From NCBI GenBank assembly GCA_027485855.1, contig JAIXQD010000030.1:1-64000 (forward strand): a stretch of 64,000 nucleotides of DNA, written 5' to 3'. Under the pieces are notes generated by a model. It did not search any database and was not told the DNA's origin. It worked only from the letters and a program-made list of their open reading frames with translations. The stretch is from Rickettsiales bacterium (lineage in GTDB: Bacteria; Pseudomonadota; Alphaproteobacteria; G027485855). How positions within the stretch are numbered: position 1 is the stretch's first letter; every line of letters begins with the position of its first letter. Positions 1 through 8,965 of the stretch are shown in pieces. A program made the translations under genes and the position numbers.

Positions 1-2225
1 ATGTAGCACCATTTTTTGCTTTGGTCGCCGCAAGTGCCGTTACCATCGGCGTCACCGTTGGCGCAACCGCAGGGTGTTGCCGGTGGCTGACCATCAGCCG
101 CGGGCGTGCAGCTTGGTGGCGTATTGGGGTGGCCACAAACACGTGGGCATTGTTCGCCAATATTACCCGGCACATGGCTTGCGCCACTGCAGCAGCGCTC
201 ATCGAGGCGAGCCTCAGTTATGCCGCATCTGCCAGTTTCTACCGTTAGACCATCAGCAAGAAGAAGATTTTGACCATCGGCAAGGCAAGCATCGGGTGGT
301 GCTGGCGGCCCCCCACAAATGCGGGCGCATTGCGTGCCACCTTGAACATAACTTTCGCCCGAACAGCAGCGAAAATCTTCGGAATAGACAATCGGGAAGC
401 AGCTGCCTTGGGTGGCGGGCTCGACAATCTCGCCATTGCCAAGGCAAGTGGGTGGGTCGGCGGTGCGCGTGGCGCTGCAAGTGGCGCTATCGGTTTGTGC
501 CGGAAAATGACTGATGTTATGCGAGCCGCCACGGCACACCCAGCTCCAGCCCGTGTCGGTGACGGTAAAATTGATGACAGTATTGGGCGCGCCCGCGCAC
601 AAATTGCCGGCATCGGCTGCAAGTGCGGCAAGGCTTGTACCATTGGCCGTGCCACAGGTGCCTTGGAGGGGGTTATCGACGCAAGTGGGGTAAATCGCCG
701 CAGGATTACCACCCAACGATAGCGATGAAGTATAAACGCCCAGATTAAGATCAAAATTGCGCGTGTCATCGCAGGTGCGCGATACCGCATTGCAAGGCGC
801 ATCAGGCCAGTTGGTGCTGGGTGTGGTGTAGTAAATTGCGTTTTCGCCGCAATCGATGGTGCGGCCATCAGGTCCATTGCAACTGGGTATAGCTGAGCAG
901 GCGCTGTCTGTTTCAGTCACCCATGCGCCCCACACGCAATAATTTGGGTTGCTCTGACAATCTAAATCGGCGCGCTGCTGGCCAAAAGAGCCGCTGCGAC
1001 AGATCGGGCAATTGATATTGCGCGATATAGCCGTAAGGCTGCCCGTGGCAGCGCCGCCGCTGACTTGCGCATTGCCATCAAGCTGCCACTCAAAGGCGTC
1101 ATCAAGCGGGTTGTCGGCAGTATCTTGGCCGGTGGCTTTACTGGTGTAAACTTTGCTGATCCGGTCAATTTTGGTGACAATAATATTTTTGCTGGCCACT
1201 AATGTGCCATCGGGCTCTTTGAAATGGCTGAGTGGCGCGGGCGCTGAAATTTGCTCGCTGCGGGTGCGCACATGGTCATAGCTGTTAACCGTATAGGGCA
1301 TGCCATTGCTGGTCACACCACCACTGATGCCGGCACTGCTGCCAATGGCCGCTTGCTGGGCAGCGCTTAAACTGCCGCTGCTGCTATTGTTAAATAAATT
1401 TTGGCTGACGCGGGCCACAGGCACGGTGCCAACCAGCCAGCCGCCATCGCTGCTGTTGGGAATAGTCAAAACCGATTGACTGTTGGGCACAGTTAGCAAT
1501 GGCGAAAGCTCACCATCATCGGTTAGAAAATCATCGAGGGACGCATTGCCATCTTGCCCCATGGTAAAGCTATCCTGGCTTTGTTTCAGGCAATAATCAG
1601 CGCTGATGTAATTTGGTTTATGTGCAATAAATTTAGCCATTTCATGCGCGGTATTCATCGGCACAAAGAGCTTTTGTGTGGTGATGTCCGTGCCTGTATT
1701 ATCGATAAAGCGGCACAAGCCATAGCGATCGACGCGTACATTGCTGGTTTGTGGATCAAGCCCGCCAATAGATATTTCTTCATTGCCGCCGGTACCATCA
1801 AACACCATATTGTTGGCGGCTTTTTTGCCATTACACCATTCGGGTTTTTCAGCGGTGTTGCAAATACTGGTATCGACAGTGCGCTGGCTGCACATCGTCC
1901 AATCATCCGCAGACATTTGCCCTGAATCGCGATGACAATTGCGCCCGCGCGCATCAATATCGCGGGGGTTTTTGGGGCGGCCGGGGTCTTTCTTTGCGGG
2001 GTCTTTATTTGTGGGGCCTTGCGTGCCAGCGTTTTTGTTGCCAGCATTTTGATTGGCTGTGTTGTTATTTTTGGTGTCTTCAGGTGGTGGTGTATCTTGC
2101 TCGCAGTAAGGGGCAATTATGCCAGGCGGGCATTGTCGGGTGGTGTTTTGGGCATGCGCAACATTTGCTGAAAGACCAGCCATAAACAGCAGCGCAAAAA
2201 ATAGGGCACTTATTTTATTGGGCAA
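1..2225 (-). CDS. Large cysteine-rich exported protein (C-terminus beyond window)
   Basis: One uninterrupted minus-strand frame runs from 2225 to the left edge (741 codons, no stop). I chose TTG at 2225 because AGGGA lies about 10 nt upstream, an in-frame stop lies just before it, and it gives a textbook signal peptide (hydrophobic ALFFALLLFMAGL, then cleavage after AHA near residue 26). The next region is N/K/P-rich low complexity (about residues 30-70). The rest is rich in cysteine, often in CxxC or CC pairs. Two repeats begin at residues 607 and 665: GxC, then RCCSG, then QC-x-R-x-CG, then PP. No catalytic motif is visible. Disulfide-rich surface, adhesin-like or mating-pair-type proteins look like this, but I do not recognise a family. 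It is transcribed away from dnaA. Confidence 0.8.
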   Translation of the reverse strand, partial: MPNKISALFFALLFMAGLSANVAHAQNTTRQCPPGIIAPYCEQDTPPPEDTKNNNTANQNAGNKNAGTQGPTNKDPAKKDPGRPKNPRDIDARGRNCHRDSGQMSADDWTMCSQRTVDTSICNTAEKPEWCNGKKAANNMVFDGTGGNEEISIGGLDPQTSNVRVDRYGLCRFIDNTGTDITTQKLFVPMNTAHEMAKFIAHKPNYISADYCLKQSQDSFTMGQDGNASLDDFLTDDGELSPLLTVPNSQSVLTIPNSSDGGWLVGTVPVARVSQNLFNNSSSGSLSAAQQAAIGSSAGISGGVTSNGMPYTVNSYDHVRTRSEQISAPAPLSHFKEPDGTLVASKNIIVTKIDRISKVYTSKATGQDTADNPLDDAFEWQLDGNAQVSGGAATGSLTAISRNINCPICRSGSFGQQRADLDCQSNPNYCVWGAWVTETDSACSAIPSCNGPDGRTIDCGENAIYYTTPSTNWPDAPCNAVSRTCDDTRNFDLNLGVYTSSLSLGGNPAAIYPTCVDNPLQGTCGTANGTSLAALAADAGNLCAGAPNTVINFTVTDTGWSWVCRGGSHNISHFPAQTDSATCSATRTADPPTCLGNGEIVEPATQGSCFPIVYSEDFRCCSGESYVQGGTQCARICGGPPAPPDACLADGQNLLLADGLTVETGRCGITEARLDERCCSGASHVPGNIGEQCPRVCGHPNTPPSCTPAADGQPPATPCGCANGDADGNGTCGDQSKKWCY

Positions 2226-2933
2226 GTTAGTGCTTTCCCTGATTAATCTAAATTACAGTATCGTTCCGCTGTGTAAAAATTGTCTTAATTGTGCTTTTGC
2301 GCGCTTAACCTTGGGCTGGTTTTGCCATTTTTACTGTCAATTTTTTTTTATGGGCTTTCGCTCATTTTTTTTATGCTTTCGGCATTTAAACGCTTGCACC
2401 CAAGCAATTGCGCCATGTTGCGCAGAGCCAAAAAGCGGCTGTTAAAATGTCTAGCTAAAAAAAGCGCTTAAATGAAAATCGCAGTATTTTTGCTTTTTTT
2501 AAATTTGCTATTTTTGCCTCTTGCAGTGAGGCTATGAACGAGGCTAGATACTCGCCGATGTGGTGGTGCTTTGGTGTTGGGCGCGTTGCTTATTTTGGTT
2601 TGGCGCTTAATACAAAAATTGCTGCATCTTCCTTGTTTCCCATGGCTGGGGGCATTTTGCACTTAAACAGTCAAAATGTTCGCACTGGTGGGGGGCAGTC
2701 TTCAAACGGTTTACCAGATTGGCACCGCCTTGCTGTGTCAATAACGGCAGTAAAATATGGTTGGCAAAGCAAAAGCTTTTTGCAAATCGTGTTTTGGCTG
2801 TAGGGGCTTTTTCGGCCCATTCTGGTTAATAAATCGTAAAGATTTGCCTTTAATGCATTGATTTATAATGGTTTTTACACCTTCTGTTTGCGGCCCTAAA
2901 CAGAAGAAAGCTAAATAAAAGAAAGAATGATAG
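2226..2933. other. AT-rich intergenic region upstream of dnaA
   Basis: This 708-bp divergent spacer separates the exported protein from dnaA. It is more AT-rich than the surroundings, with T-runs near 2340-2375 and 2495-2515. One sequence (2270-2278, minus strand TTTTACACA) fits the relaxed DnaA-box consensus TTWTNCACA and another (2873-2881) is one base off; there is no box cluster, so I do not call an origin. Short open frames here (such as 2534-2803) lack a convincing ribosome binding site and composition. It probably carries the promoters of both flanking genes. Confidence 0.5.
2881..2906 (+). promoter_or_regulatory. Perfect 9-bp inverted repeat in the dnaA leader
   Basis: CTTCTGTTT (2881-2889) and AAACAGAAG (2898-2906) are exact reverse complements around an 8-nt loop, GCGGCCCT. 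The repeat ends 27 nt before the dnaA start. It could be an operator or an mRNA hairpin in the 5' leader that affects dnaA expression. No T-run follows, so it is not an intrinsic terminator. Confidence 0.55.
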
Positions 2934-4547
2934 ATGCACATAAACCAGCTTAAGCCCGCAGATACAAGCCTCAACTCAGAGCAGCACGGGCAGAATTCTG
3001 CGCCGAGCATGAGTTCGGCCGCGCTGCAGCAGGCTCACTGGTCGCAACTGAATAACAACGAAGAGAGCGCCGAGCTGGCCGCAGCCTGGCAATTGGCCAC
3101 GCAAAAACTGCGCCTTTCTTTAGGTGAAACCGCCTGGCGTCGCTGGCTTGAGCCGGTCAATGCGGGCTCGTTTGTCAATGGGGTGGCAACTTTGCTGCTG
3201 CCCAGCAAATTTATGCGTGATTGGGTTGAAAGCCACTATGGTGAGCCCATTCGCAATAGTTTGGTGCGTGAATGGCCTTTGGTGCAGCAAGTGCGCTTTG
3301 CGCTAACAGCGGATGCGGCAGCGCCGGTGACAGTGGCTGCTCCCGTTTCTTTATCGGCAGGGGCGGTGACGCGCACGCCATATCAGCCGCATTCTTCAGG
3401 ACAGTCTTCAGGACAGTCTTCCGTTCAGTCTTCCGGGGCGCAAGTTTCTGGCGTACATAATTTGCGCGTGGTGCAGGGCGATAATGCTGGCTTTGCCGGT
3501 AGCCTTGATGAAAAGCTTGATGCGCTATCATCGCTGGACACACGCCTCACTTTCGAAAATTTTGTGGTGGGCAAGCCCAACGAGCTGGCCTATGCCGCCG
3601 CACGCCGTGTGGCTGAAACCGCCACAGTCACGCTTAACCCGCTCTTTCTTTATGGTGGGGTTGGCCTTGGCAAAACGCACCTCATGCATGCGATTGCGTG
3701 GCATATTCGCAAGACCCAGCCACAGCGTAAGGTCATTTACCTTTCGGCCGAAAAGTTTATGTATCAGTTTATTCGGGCGCTGCGCTACAAGGACACCATG
3801 GCCTTCAAAGAGCAGTTCCGCAATGTCGATGTGCTGATGATTGATGATGTGCAGTTTTTATGCGGCGATAAAGAAAGCACCCAAGAGGAATTTTTTCATA
3901 CCTTTAACGCGCTGGTCGATAAAAACCGGCAGGTGGTCATTTCGGCCGATAAATCGCCGCATGATCTCACCGGCATGGAAGAGCGCCTGCGCTCGCGCTT
4001 GGGCTGGGGCTTGTGCGCCGATATTCACCCCACCACTTACGAATTGCGCTTAGGCATTTTGCATGCCAAGGCCGAGCAAATGAAGGTGCAATTACCTGAA
4101 AAAGTTTTTCAGTTTTTGGCGCATAAAATTTGCTCAAATGTGCGTGAGCTAGAGGGCGCACTGAACCGCATTGTGGCCCATAGTGAGCTGGTGGGCCGCG
4201 AAGTGACGCTTGAAGGCGCGCAAGAGCTGTTGGTGGATGTGCTGCGTGCCCATGATCGCCGTGTCACCATTGATGAAATTCAAAAACGTGTGGCCGAGCA
4301 TTATAATATTAAGCTGGCCGATATGCATTCGGCCAAGCGCGCGCGGCCTTTGGCACGTCCTCGGCAGGTGGCCATGTATTTGGCCAAAAACCTGACGCCG
4401 CGCTCCTTGCCGGAAATTGGCCGCAAATTTGGCGGGCGCGACCACACAACCGTGCTGCATGCAGTGCGCAAAGTGGAAGAGCTGATGGGCGAAGATAGCG
4501 GCTTCTCCGATGATGTGCAGCTGCTGAAAAGATTGCTGGCCAGCTAA
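2934..4547 (+). CDS. dnaA: Chromosomal replication initiator DnaA
   Basis: DnaA is the AAA+ ATPase that binds DnaA boxes and melts the origin. Visible parts: domain I (about residues 45-110, with the W-RRWLEPV segment), a variable linker rich in S/Q with a short repeated SGQSS pattern (about 148-165), Walker [10 protein letters not shown] near 241-249, Walker [10 protein letters not shown] near 299-307, and the domain IV DNA-binding signature ending [11 protein letters not shown] near 500. The length of 537 aa is slightly above typical because of N-terminal and linker extensions. ATG 2934 is the first start in frame, with a weak purine-rich RBS; ATG 3009 is an alternative. The gene is separated from dnaN by three unrelated genes. 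Confidence 0.97.
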   Translation: MHINQLKPADTSLNSEQHGQNSAPSMSSAALQQAHWSQLNNNEESAELAAAWQLATQKLRLSLGETAWRRWLEPVNAGSFVNGVATLLLPSKFMRDWVESHYGEPIRNSLVREWPLVQQVRFALTADAAAPVTVAAPVSLSAGAVTRTPYQPHSSGQSSGQSSVQSSGAQVSGVHNLRVVQGDNAGFAGSLDEKLDALSSLDTRLTFENFVVGKPNELAYAAARRVAETATVTLNPLFLYGGVGLGKTHLMHAIAWHIRKTQPQRKVIYLSAEKFMYQFIRALRYKDTMAFKEQFRNVDVLMIDDVQFLCGDKESTQEEFFHTFNALVDKNRQVVISADKSPHDLTGMEERLRSRLGWGLCADIHPTTYELRLGILHAKAEQMKVQLPEKVFQFLAHKICSNVRELEGALNRIVAHSELVGREVTLEGAQELLVDVLRAHDRRVTIDEIQKRVAEHYNIKLADMHSAKRARPLARPRQVAMYLAKNLTPRSLPEIGRKFGGRDHTTVLHAVRKVEELMGEDSGFSDDVQLLKRLLAS

Positions 4548-4568
4548 GATACAAGTTAAGGCCAGTTT

Positions 4569-5624
4569 CTATAATTGAAGGCGGGCAATAATTTTTTGTG
4601 CAAGGCCACTATGGGTGAATGCTTTATGTGCCGCTGCGGCTGGTAATGGTCTTTCTGCAAAAATGCCCAACTCATTTTGTGCAACCAGCCCGCTAAAATG
4701 GGCAAAGAGCGGATGCGCGTTAAGTTTGCCGCGCAAAGTCAGCAAGCTTGTTGGGCGCGCTGCTGCCAGCGCCTCGCTGACCATACTCAGGCTATCGGCT
4801 GTCACCAAAATATCATCGGCGCGTGCCAGCAGGCTTAAATAATTGGCCTGTTGTGGGTCGAAATCTATTTGCGCATAGTTTTGTGCGGCCAAGGCAAAAG
4901 CCGCTTTTTGTTGAGGGCTGGTGCGCCGACTGGAGAGCACAATCAAATGCCGGTTTTGTTGCGCGGCATATTGGCCAAGATCGTGGCCGAGTTGCGCAAA
5001 ATCATCGTGGCTCAGCGTCATGTGCGGGTCATCGCCGCCTAATAATACCAAAGTAAAAGGGCTTTGCATGGTTGGTGCATGGCGGCTGTGCCGCAATAGC
5101 CTATCGAGCCTGTGCCGATTAATATTATGCAAGGCCAAATCGGTTTGCAGGACATTATCGCCCGTAAGAGTCTCGTGCGGCTGTTTCAAAATTAAATCAA
5201 AAAGCTGTGCGTAAGACGGCCCGCCGCGGCGTGCCGCAGAGTCGGGGTTTTGAATATGAATAATTTTACTGTTGGGCGCATAGGCTTGTTGTATGGCCAG
5301 CGTCAGGCCGGCAATCTCTGGCCCGCAACCGATGATGAGGTCTGGCATTGCCGAAGGCGATAAATTTAGCTCTGCCGAAGGCGATAAATTTAGTTTTGCG
5401 CTTGACGATAAATCAGGCGCGGCACCGGCATATCTCACCAAGCTCAGGTCGCAGCCAGATTGTGGCCTGTCATAAGCTGCAAGCGGCTGAAAGTTTCTGA
5501 CAGTTGCGCCCGCTGCAAGGTTTGTGGCCAGAATTTCGGCCAGCCCCTGCACTTGCCGCATCGAGGCGATATTGCCATTTAAGGCGAAGGTCCAAATGTT
5601 ACGCGGCATAGGGTTAGTATTCAT
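4569..5624 (-). CDS. ELM1-family (mitochondrial fission ELM1-like) protein
   Basis: The 351-aa protein has the layout of the ELM1/DUF1022 family, common in alphaproteobacteria and named after plant ELM1. It has an N-terminal WTFALNG-x-GSMRQVQGLAE-like segment (here ASMRQVQGLAE), the IIGCGPEIAGL segment, a HIQNPD segment, LVLLGGDDPH, and near the C-terminus ILVTADSLSMVSEALAA, as in GT-B-like nucleotide-sugar-binding folds. Its biochemical role in bacteria is not established. I chose ATG 5624, which opens just before the conserved WTFALNG segment. A longer reading from 5699 would overlap the divergent SulP start region. A 24-bp tandem repeat encodes LSPSAELN-like repeats about one third of the way in. 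Confidence 0.8.
   Translation of the reverse strand: MNTNPMPRNIWTFALNGNIASMRQVQGLAEILATNLAAGATVRNFQPLAAYDRPQSGCDLSLVRYAGAAPDLSSSAKLNLSPSAELNLSPSAMPDLIIGCGPEIAGLTLAIQQAYAPNSKIIHIQNPDSAARRGGPSYAQLFDLILKQPHETLTGDNVLQTDLALHNINRHRLDRLLRHSRHAPTMQSPFTLVLLGGDDPHMTLSHDDFAQLGHDLGQYAAQQNRHLIVLSSRRTSPQQKAAFALAAQNYAQIDFDPQQANYLSLLARADDILVTADSLSMVSEALAAARPTSLLTLRGKLNAHPLFAHFSGLVAQNELGIFAERPLPAAAAHKAFTHSGLAQKIIARLQL
5350..5393 (-). repeat. 24-bp tandem repeat inside the ELM1-family gene
   Basis: The 20-base string gccgaaggcgataaatttag occurs exactly at 5350-5369 and 5374-5393 (period 24), followed by a decayed third copy (cgataaat near 5405). The period is a multiple of three, so the frame is kept and the protein gains 8-residue repeats. 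Confidence 0.85.
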
Positions 5625-5717
5625 CAGCCCATTAAACAGAGTCTTAATTAACGATGCGGCATGTCGCAGAATCGGTTTTATACTCTTGCATCTGCTCACT
5701 TTTTCTTCAGGCTGGTT

Positions 5718-7400
5718 ATGGCACGCGCAGTTTTGTCACGGTTAAAATTATCGGCCTATTTGCCGCAATTTTTTAACAGCATACAGCAAGGCTATAAATT
5801 GGCCGATTTCCGCGCCGATTTTTGGGCGGGGCTGACTGTGGCCATTGTGGCGCTGCCTTTGGCCATGGCCTTAGCAATTGCCAGCGGTGCTACTCCTGAA
5901 AAAGGCTTAATCACGGCGATTATAGCGGGTTTTCTCATTTCGTTTTTAGGTGGCAGCCGCGTGCAAATTGGTGGGCCTACGGGTGCTTTTGTGGTGGTGG
6001 TTTTTGCGGTGATTGCCCAACATGGTTATGATGGTTTGGTGCTGGCCACCATGATGGCGGGCATTATTTTGCTTTTGGCCGGTGCTTTTGGCCTTGGCAC
6101 TTATATAAAATATATCCCATCGCCCGTGGTGACGGGGTTTACCGCTGGCATTGCGGTGATTATCGCGACCTCACAATTGCGCGATATTTTGGGCCTGCCC
6201 GAGCCACTGCCGGCCGACTTTTTGCACAAATTTCCGGCCATTGCCGCACAATGGCTTAATGTAAACTATGTCAGCGTGATGTTGGCGGTTGCGGCCACTG
6301 CCACAATTTTTATTTTGCGCCATCATGCGCCAAAATTGCCGGCCTATCTGATTGCGGTGGTGGCTGCTGCACTCTTGGTGCATTTTTCGGGGCTGGCCAC
6401 ACCCACCATCGGCTCGCGCTTTGGTGGCGTGCCGACACATTTTACGCTGCCAGATTTTCCGGCCATCAGCATGGCGCGCTTGCTCGAGCTATTGCCGGCA
6501 GCATTCACCATTGCGTTTTTAGCGGGGGTTGAGGCGCTGTTATCAGCCGTTGTGGCCGATGGCATGACGGGTGGGCGGCATAAATCAAACTGCGAGCTTG
6601 TGGCGCAAGGCGTGGCCAATTGTGCCTCGGCCCTTGTTGGCGGCTTACCGGCCACAGGTGCTATTGCCCGCACTGCGACCAACATCAGGGCAGGGGCGCG
6701 CACGCCCGTCGCCGGCATGTTACATGCCATATTGCTGCTGCTCTTTATGTGGTTGCTGGCGCCGCTCATGAGCTATATCCCCTTAGCGGCCTTAGCGGCG
6801 ATTTTGCTGGTGGTGGCTTATCATATGAGCGAGATTGAGCGTTTCCGCCATTTGCTGAGCGCGCCTATGGGCGACCGCATCGTTTTGTTGCTTACTTTTG
6901 CGCTGACAGTGTTGGCTGATCTGACTGTTGCTATTGAAGTGGGTGTGGTTTTGGCGGCGTTTTTGTTTATGCATCGCATGGCCGGCGTGGTTGAGATGGT
7001 GACACATAAAGCGGTATTTGCACCCCATGCGCATGAGCCTCTACCCGAGCCGCCACCAGCAATTGCTTTGCCAGCAGGCGTGGTGGCGTTGCAAATTCGC
7101 GGGCCGTTTTTCTTTGGGGTGACGCCGCGCTTAGCCGATATGCTCGATAGGTTAGATGATCAAAAGCCGCATAGTTTGATTTTGCAATTGCGCGATGTGC
7201 CGTTGATGGATGCCAGCGGCGCTGTGGCCTTAAGCGAGTTTGTGGCGCGGTGTCGCAAAAAAGCCGTGCGCGTTATTTTGTGTGGCTTGCAAGCGCAGCC
7301 ACAGCAAATTATCGAATCTATGGGCCTCTTTGATGGCGATGCTGCCTTGCTGGCGGCCCCTAATTTTACCGTGGCACGACAATTAGTTGAAAGCCTATAG
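5718..7400 (+). CDS. SulP-family inorganic anion transporter
   Basis: A 560-aa SulP (SLC26-like) permease that moves anions such as sulfate or bicarbonate across the inner membrane. The N-terminal two thirds is a run of hydrophobic helices, starting with FWAGLTVAIVALPLAMALAIASG and including the family segment QIGGPTGAFVVVVFAVIA. A cytoplasmic STAS domain follows, from about residue 455 (LQIRGPFFFG... LILQLRDVPLMDASG). ATG 5718 is preferred over the upstream in-frame start at 5661, because the conserved core begins soon after it and the longer form would overlap the divergent ELM1 gene. Substrate cannot be told from sequence. It converges with the next gene, with 10 bp between the stops. Confidence 0.9.
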   Translation: MARAVLSRLKLSAYLPQFFNSIQQGYKLADFRADFWAGLTVAIVALPLAMALAIASGATPEKGLITAIIAGFLISFLGGSRVQIGGPTGAFVVVVFAVIAQHGYDGLVLATMMAGIILLLAGAFGLGTYIKYIPSPVVTGFTAGIAVIIATSQLRDILGLPEPLPADFLHKFPAIAAQWLNVNYVSVMLAVAATATIFILRHHAPKLPAYLIAVVAAALLVHFSGLATPTIGSRFGGVPTHFTLPDFPAISMARLLELLPAAFTIAFLAGVEALLSAVVADGMTGGRHKSNCELVAQGVANCASALVGGLPATGAIARTATNIRAGARTPVAGMLHAILLLLFMWLLAPLMSYIPLAALAAILLVVAYHMSEIERFRHLLSAPMGDRIVLLLTFALTVLADLTVAIEVGVVLAAFLFMHRMAGVVEMVTHKAVFAPHAHEPLPEPPPAIALPAGVVALQIRGPFFFGVTPRLADMLDRLDDQKPHSLILQLRDVPLMDASGAVALSEFVARCRKKAVRVILCGLQAQPQQIIESMGLFDGDAALLAAPNFTVARQLVESL

Positions 7401-7410
7401 CTTTAAAGCT

Positions 7411-8793
7411 TTAGGCGGGCTGCAACGCTGGCGGCAAATGCGCAGCAATAATGCCACCCAAGCGTTTTTCAAGCGCGACCGCATGGCGCTCTTTGGGTTG
7501 CAGCGGGTAGGTTTGTGCATCAACCGAGGCAGGAATATAATCGCCGCCTGTTACATATTGCCCATTCAAGAAAAACAGCCGCGCCAGTAATTTTTGCTCG
7601 GGCGTTTGGTCTTGCCTTGGCCATTGCTCGCCCACATGCCGCTCTAGCGCTGGCCCATGTGTGCGGCTGAGTTCTTTATTGGTGCATTCAAGCAGATATT
7701 CTAGGTAATGGCCAAATTCATGCGATAAAATGCGGCTGACATGCGCAAAGCTTTGCCAAAAATAATCATTGCCGCAATTAAGTGTGATAGTGGCGCGCAA
7801 CACGCCGCGTGGGTGCGCAGGACTATGCACCACCTGCCCAATAAAATTACCCCATAACCCGCTATTTACGCCTTTAAACATGCTTAAGCGCAATTCTGGC
7901 GCGGGTACTTTGGCGGTTTCGGCCAGTTCGGCCAAAATAAAATGCAGGCGATATTGTTTTTGCTGGTCGTTATAGCTGGGCCAATTTTGCCCGCATTCAA
8001 CAATAAAATCGGCCATATCGGCCATGCGTTTTTCAAACTCTGCGCCCAGCTGCTCATGCCATTGTTGTGCCAGCATGGGTGCAGTGGGCATATGGGCATA
8101 AAGCGCATTGCGCAGTTTGCTTTGCGCGTCGTTGAGCGGGGCTTGATGTAGCAATAGCCACTCTAACCGCTTAATTTCAGCCCGAAGCTGCTCTTGGCTG
8201 CGCTGGGCATTTTTATGGGGCAATTTGCGCTGCTGGCTTGCCAGCGCCACACTGTGCATTTGTATATGCAGTGCAAGGCTGCTGGGTTTTTTATCAAAGG
8301 TCGCAAGCAGGCTTTGCCAAAAATCAAGGCTGGGCGGCAAATAAGCGGCAAGGTTTTTCAGTGCCGCATGTTTAAGCGGGTTGTTGCTGCCCATCACCGC
8401 CATGGCTAAGGCAGCTTTGTCGGTGTTGTTTAGGCGTGTCAGCCAGCGATGAAAGGCGCGTGGCCGCATTTTGTCGCCGCCGCGCTCGGCTAAAATTGGC
8501 ATAAGCTCGTTTATGGCACTGTTTAGTTCTGGGCTGTTTTTACGTGGCGTATGCTTCCCCCGAGTGTTGCGCCAGTGAGCGTATTGTAAAAATACCGGCC
8601 ATGTTTGCGGGTGGTGCGCCAGCCGCTGCAGCCGCAGCGCCAATTCAGCCGCAAGGCGCGTTTTATGGCGGCCTTGTTGTGCCACAGGCTGAGATTGCAG
8701 CCTTTGCGCTAAGCCAACACAGCGTTCAAGCTCGCTGTTTATGCTTATTTTTGCGCCCGAAAAGCCAGAAAACATCCGCACATCTTTGCTCAT
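7411..8793 (-). CDS. Unknown protein with HEFGH zincin-like motif
   Basis: I do not recognise the family. The 460-aa protein is mostly helical, with many L/A/Q/K residues. Its notable segment is ILSHEFGHYLEYL with H358-E-F-G-H362, the HExxH signature of zinc metallopeptidases. Further on, TYPLQPKERHAVALEKRLG could supply a third ligand (E) in the way of ImmA/DUF955-like peptidases; that is inference. There is no signal peptide, so it is likely cytoplasmic. ATG 8793 (MSKDVRMF) is preferred to the longer frame from 8880, whose extra residues are basic and low in information. It lies opposite the flow of the replication genes, between sulP and dnaN. Confidence 0.75.
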   Translation of the reverse strand: MSKDVRMFSGFSGAKISINSELERCVGLAQRLQSQPVAQQGRHKTRLAAELALRLQRLAHHPQTWPVFLQYAHWRNTRGKHTPRKNSPELNSAINELMPILAERGGDKMRPRAFHRWLTRLNNTDKAALAMAVMGSNNPLKHAALKNLAAYLPPSLDFWQSLLATFDKKPSSLALHIQMHSVALASQQRKLPHKNAQRSQEQLRAEIKRLEWLLLHQAPLNDAQSKLRNALYAHMPTAPMLAQQWHEQLGAEFEKRMADMADFIVECGQNWPSYNDQQKQYRLHFILAELAETAKVPAPELRLSMFKGVNSGLWGNFIGQVVHSPAHPRGVLRATITLNCGNDYFWQSFAHVSRILSHEFGHYLEYLLECTNKELSRTHGPALERHVGEQWPRQDQTPEQKLLARLFFLNGQYVTGGDYIPASVDAQTYPLQPKERHAVALEKRLGGIIAAHLPPALQPA

Positions 8794-8965
8794 TGCAATA
8801 TCATAACAAAATGACCGCCTTTGGCGATGGTTTCTTTTACTTGCAGCATGGAATTTACGGCCAAGGTGTTTTACAGCCAAGCCTTGGCCAAAGCCGCGGT
8901 TTTTGCTAGAGTGTGGCGCATCAATAGTTGCTCGCCTTTTTCAGGAAACCGCCCAGGACATCATC

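Noticed and set aside
245..877. 210-aa minus-strand frame
   Set aside because: It lies within the long cysteine-rich gene in another frame; the longer frame has a signal peptide and ordered repeats.
2534..2803. 89-aa open frame upstream of dnaA
   Set aside because: No RBS, odd composition for the genome, and it lies in an AT-rich regulatory spacer.
2226..2933. Possible replication origin
   Set aside because: Only one relaxed DnaA-box match and one near match; no cluster and no clear unwinding element arrangement. Position by dnaA alone is not enough.
8544..8909. 121-aa plus-strand frame before dnaN
   Set aside because: Antisense shadow of the HEFGH gene with no recognisable features.
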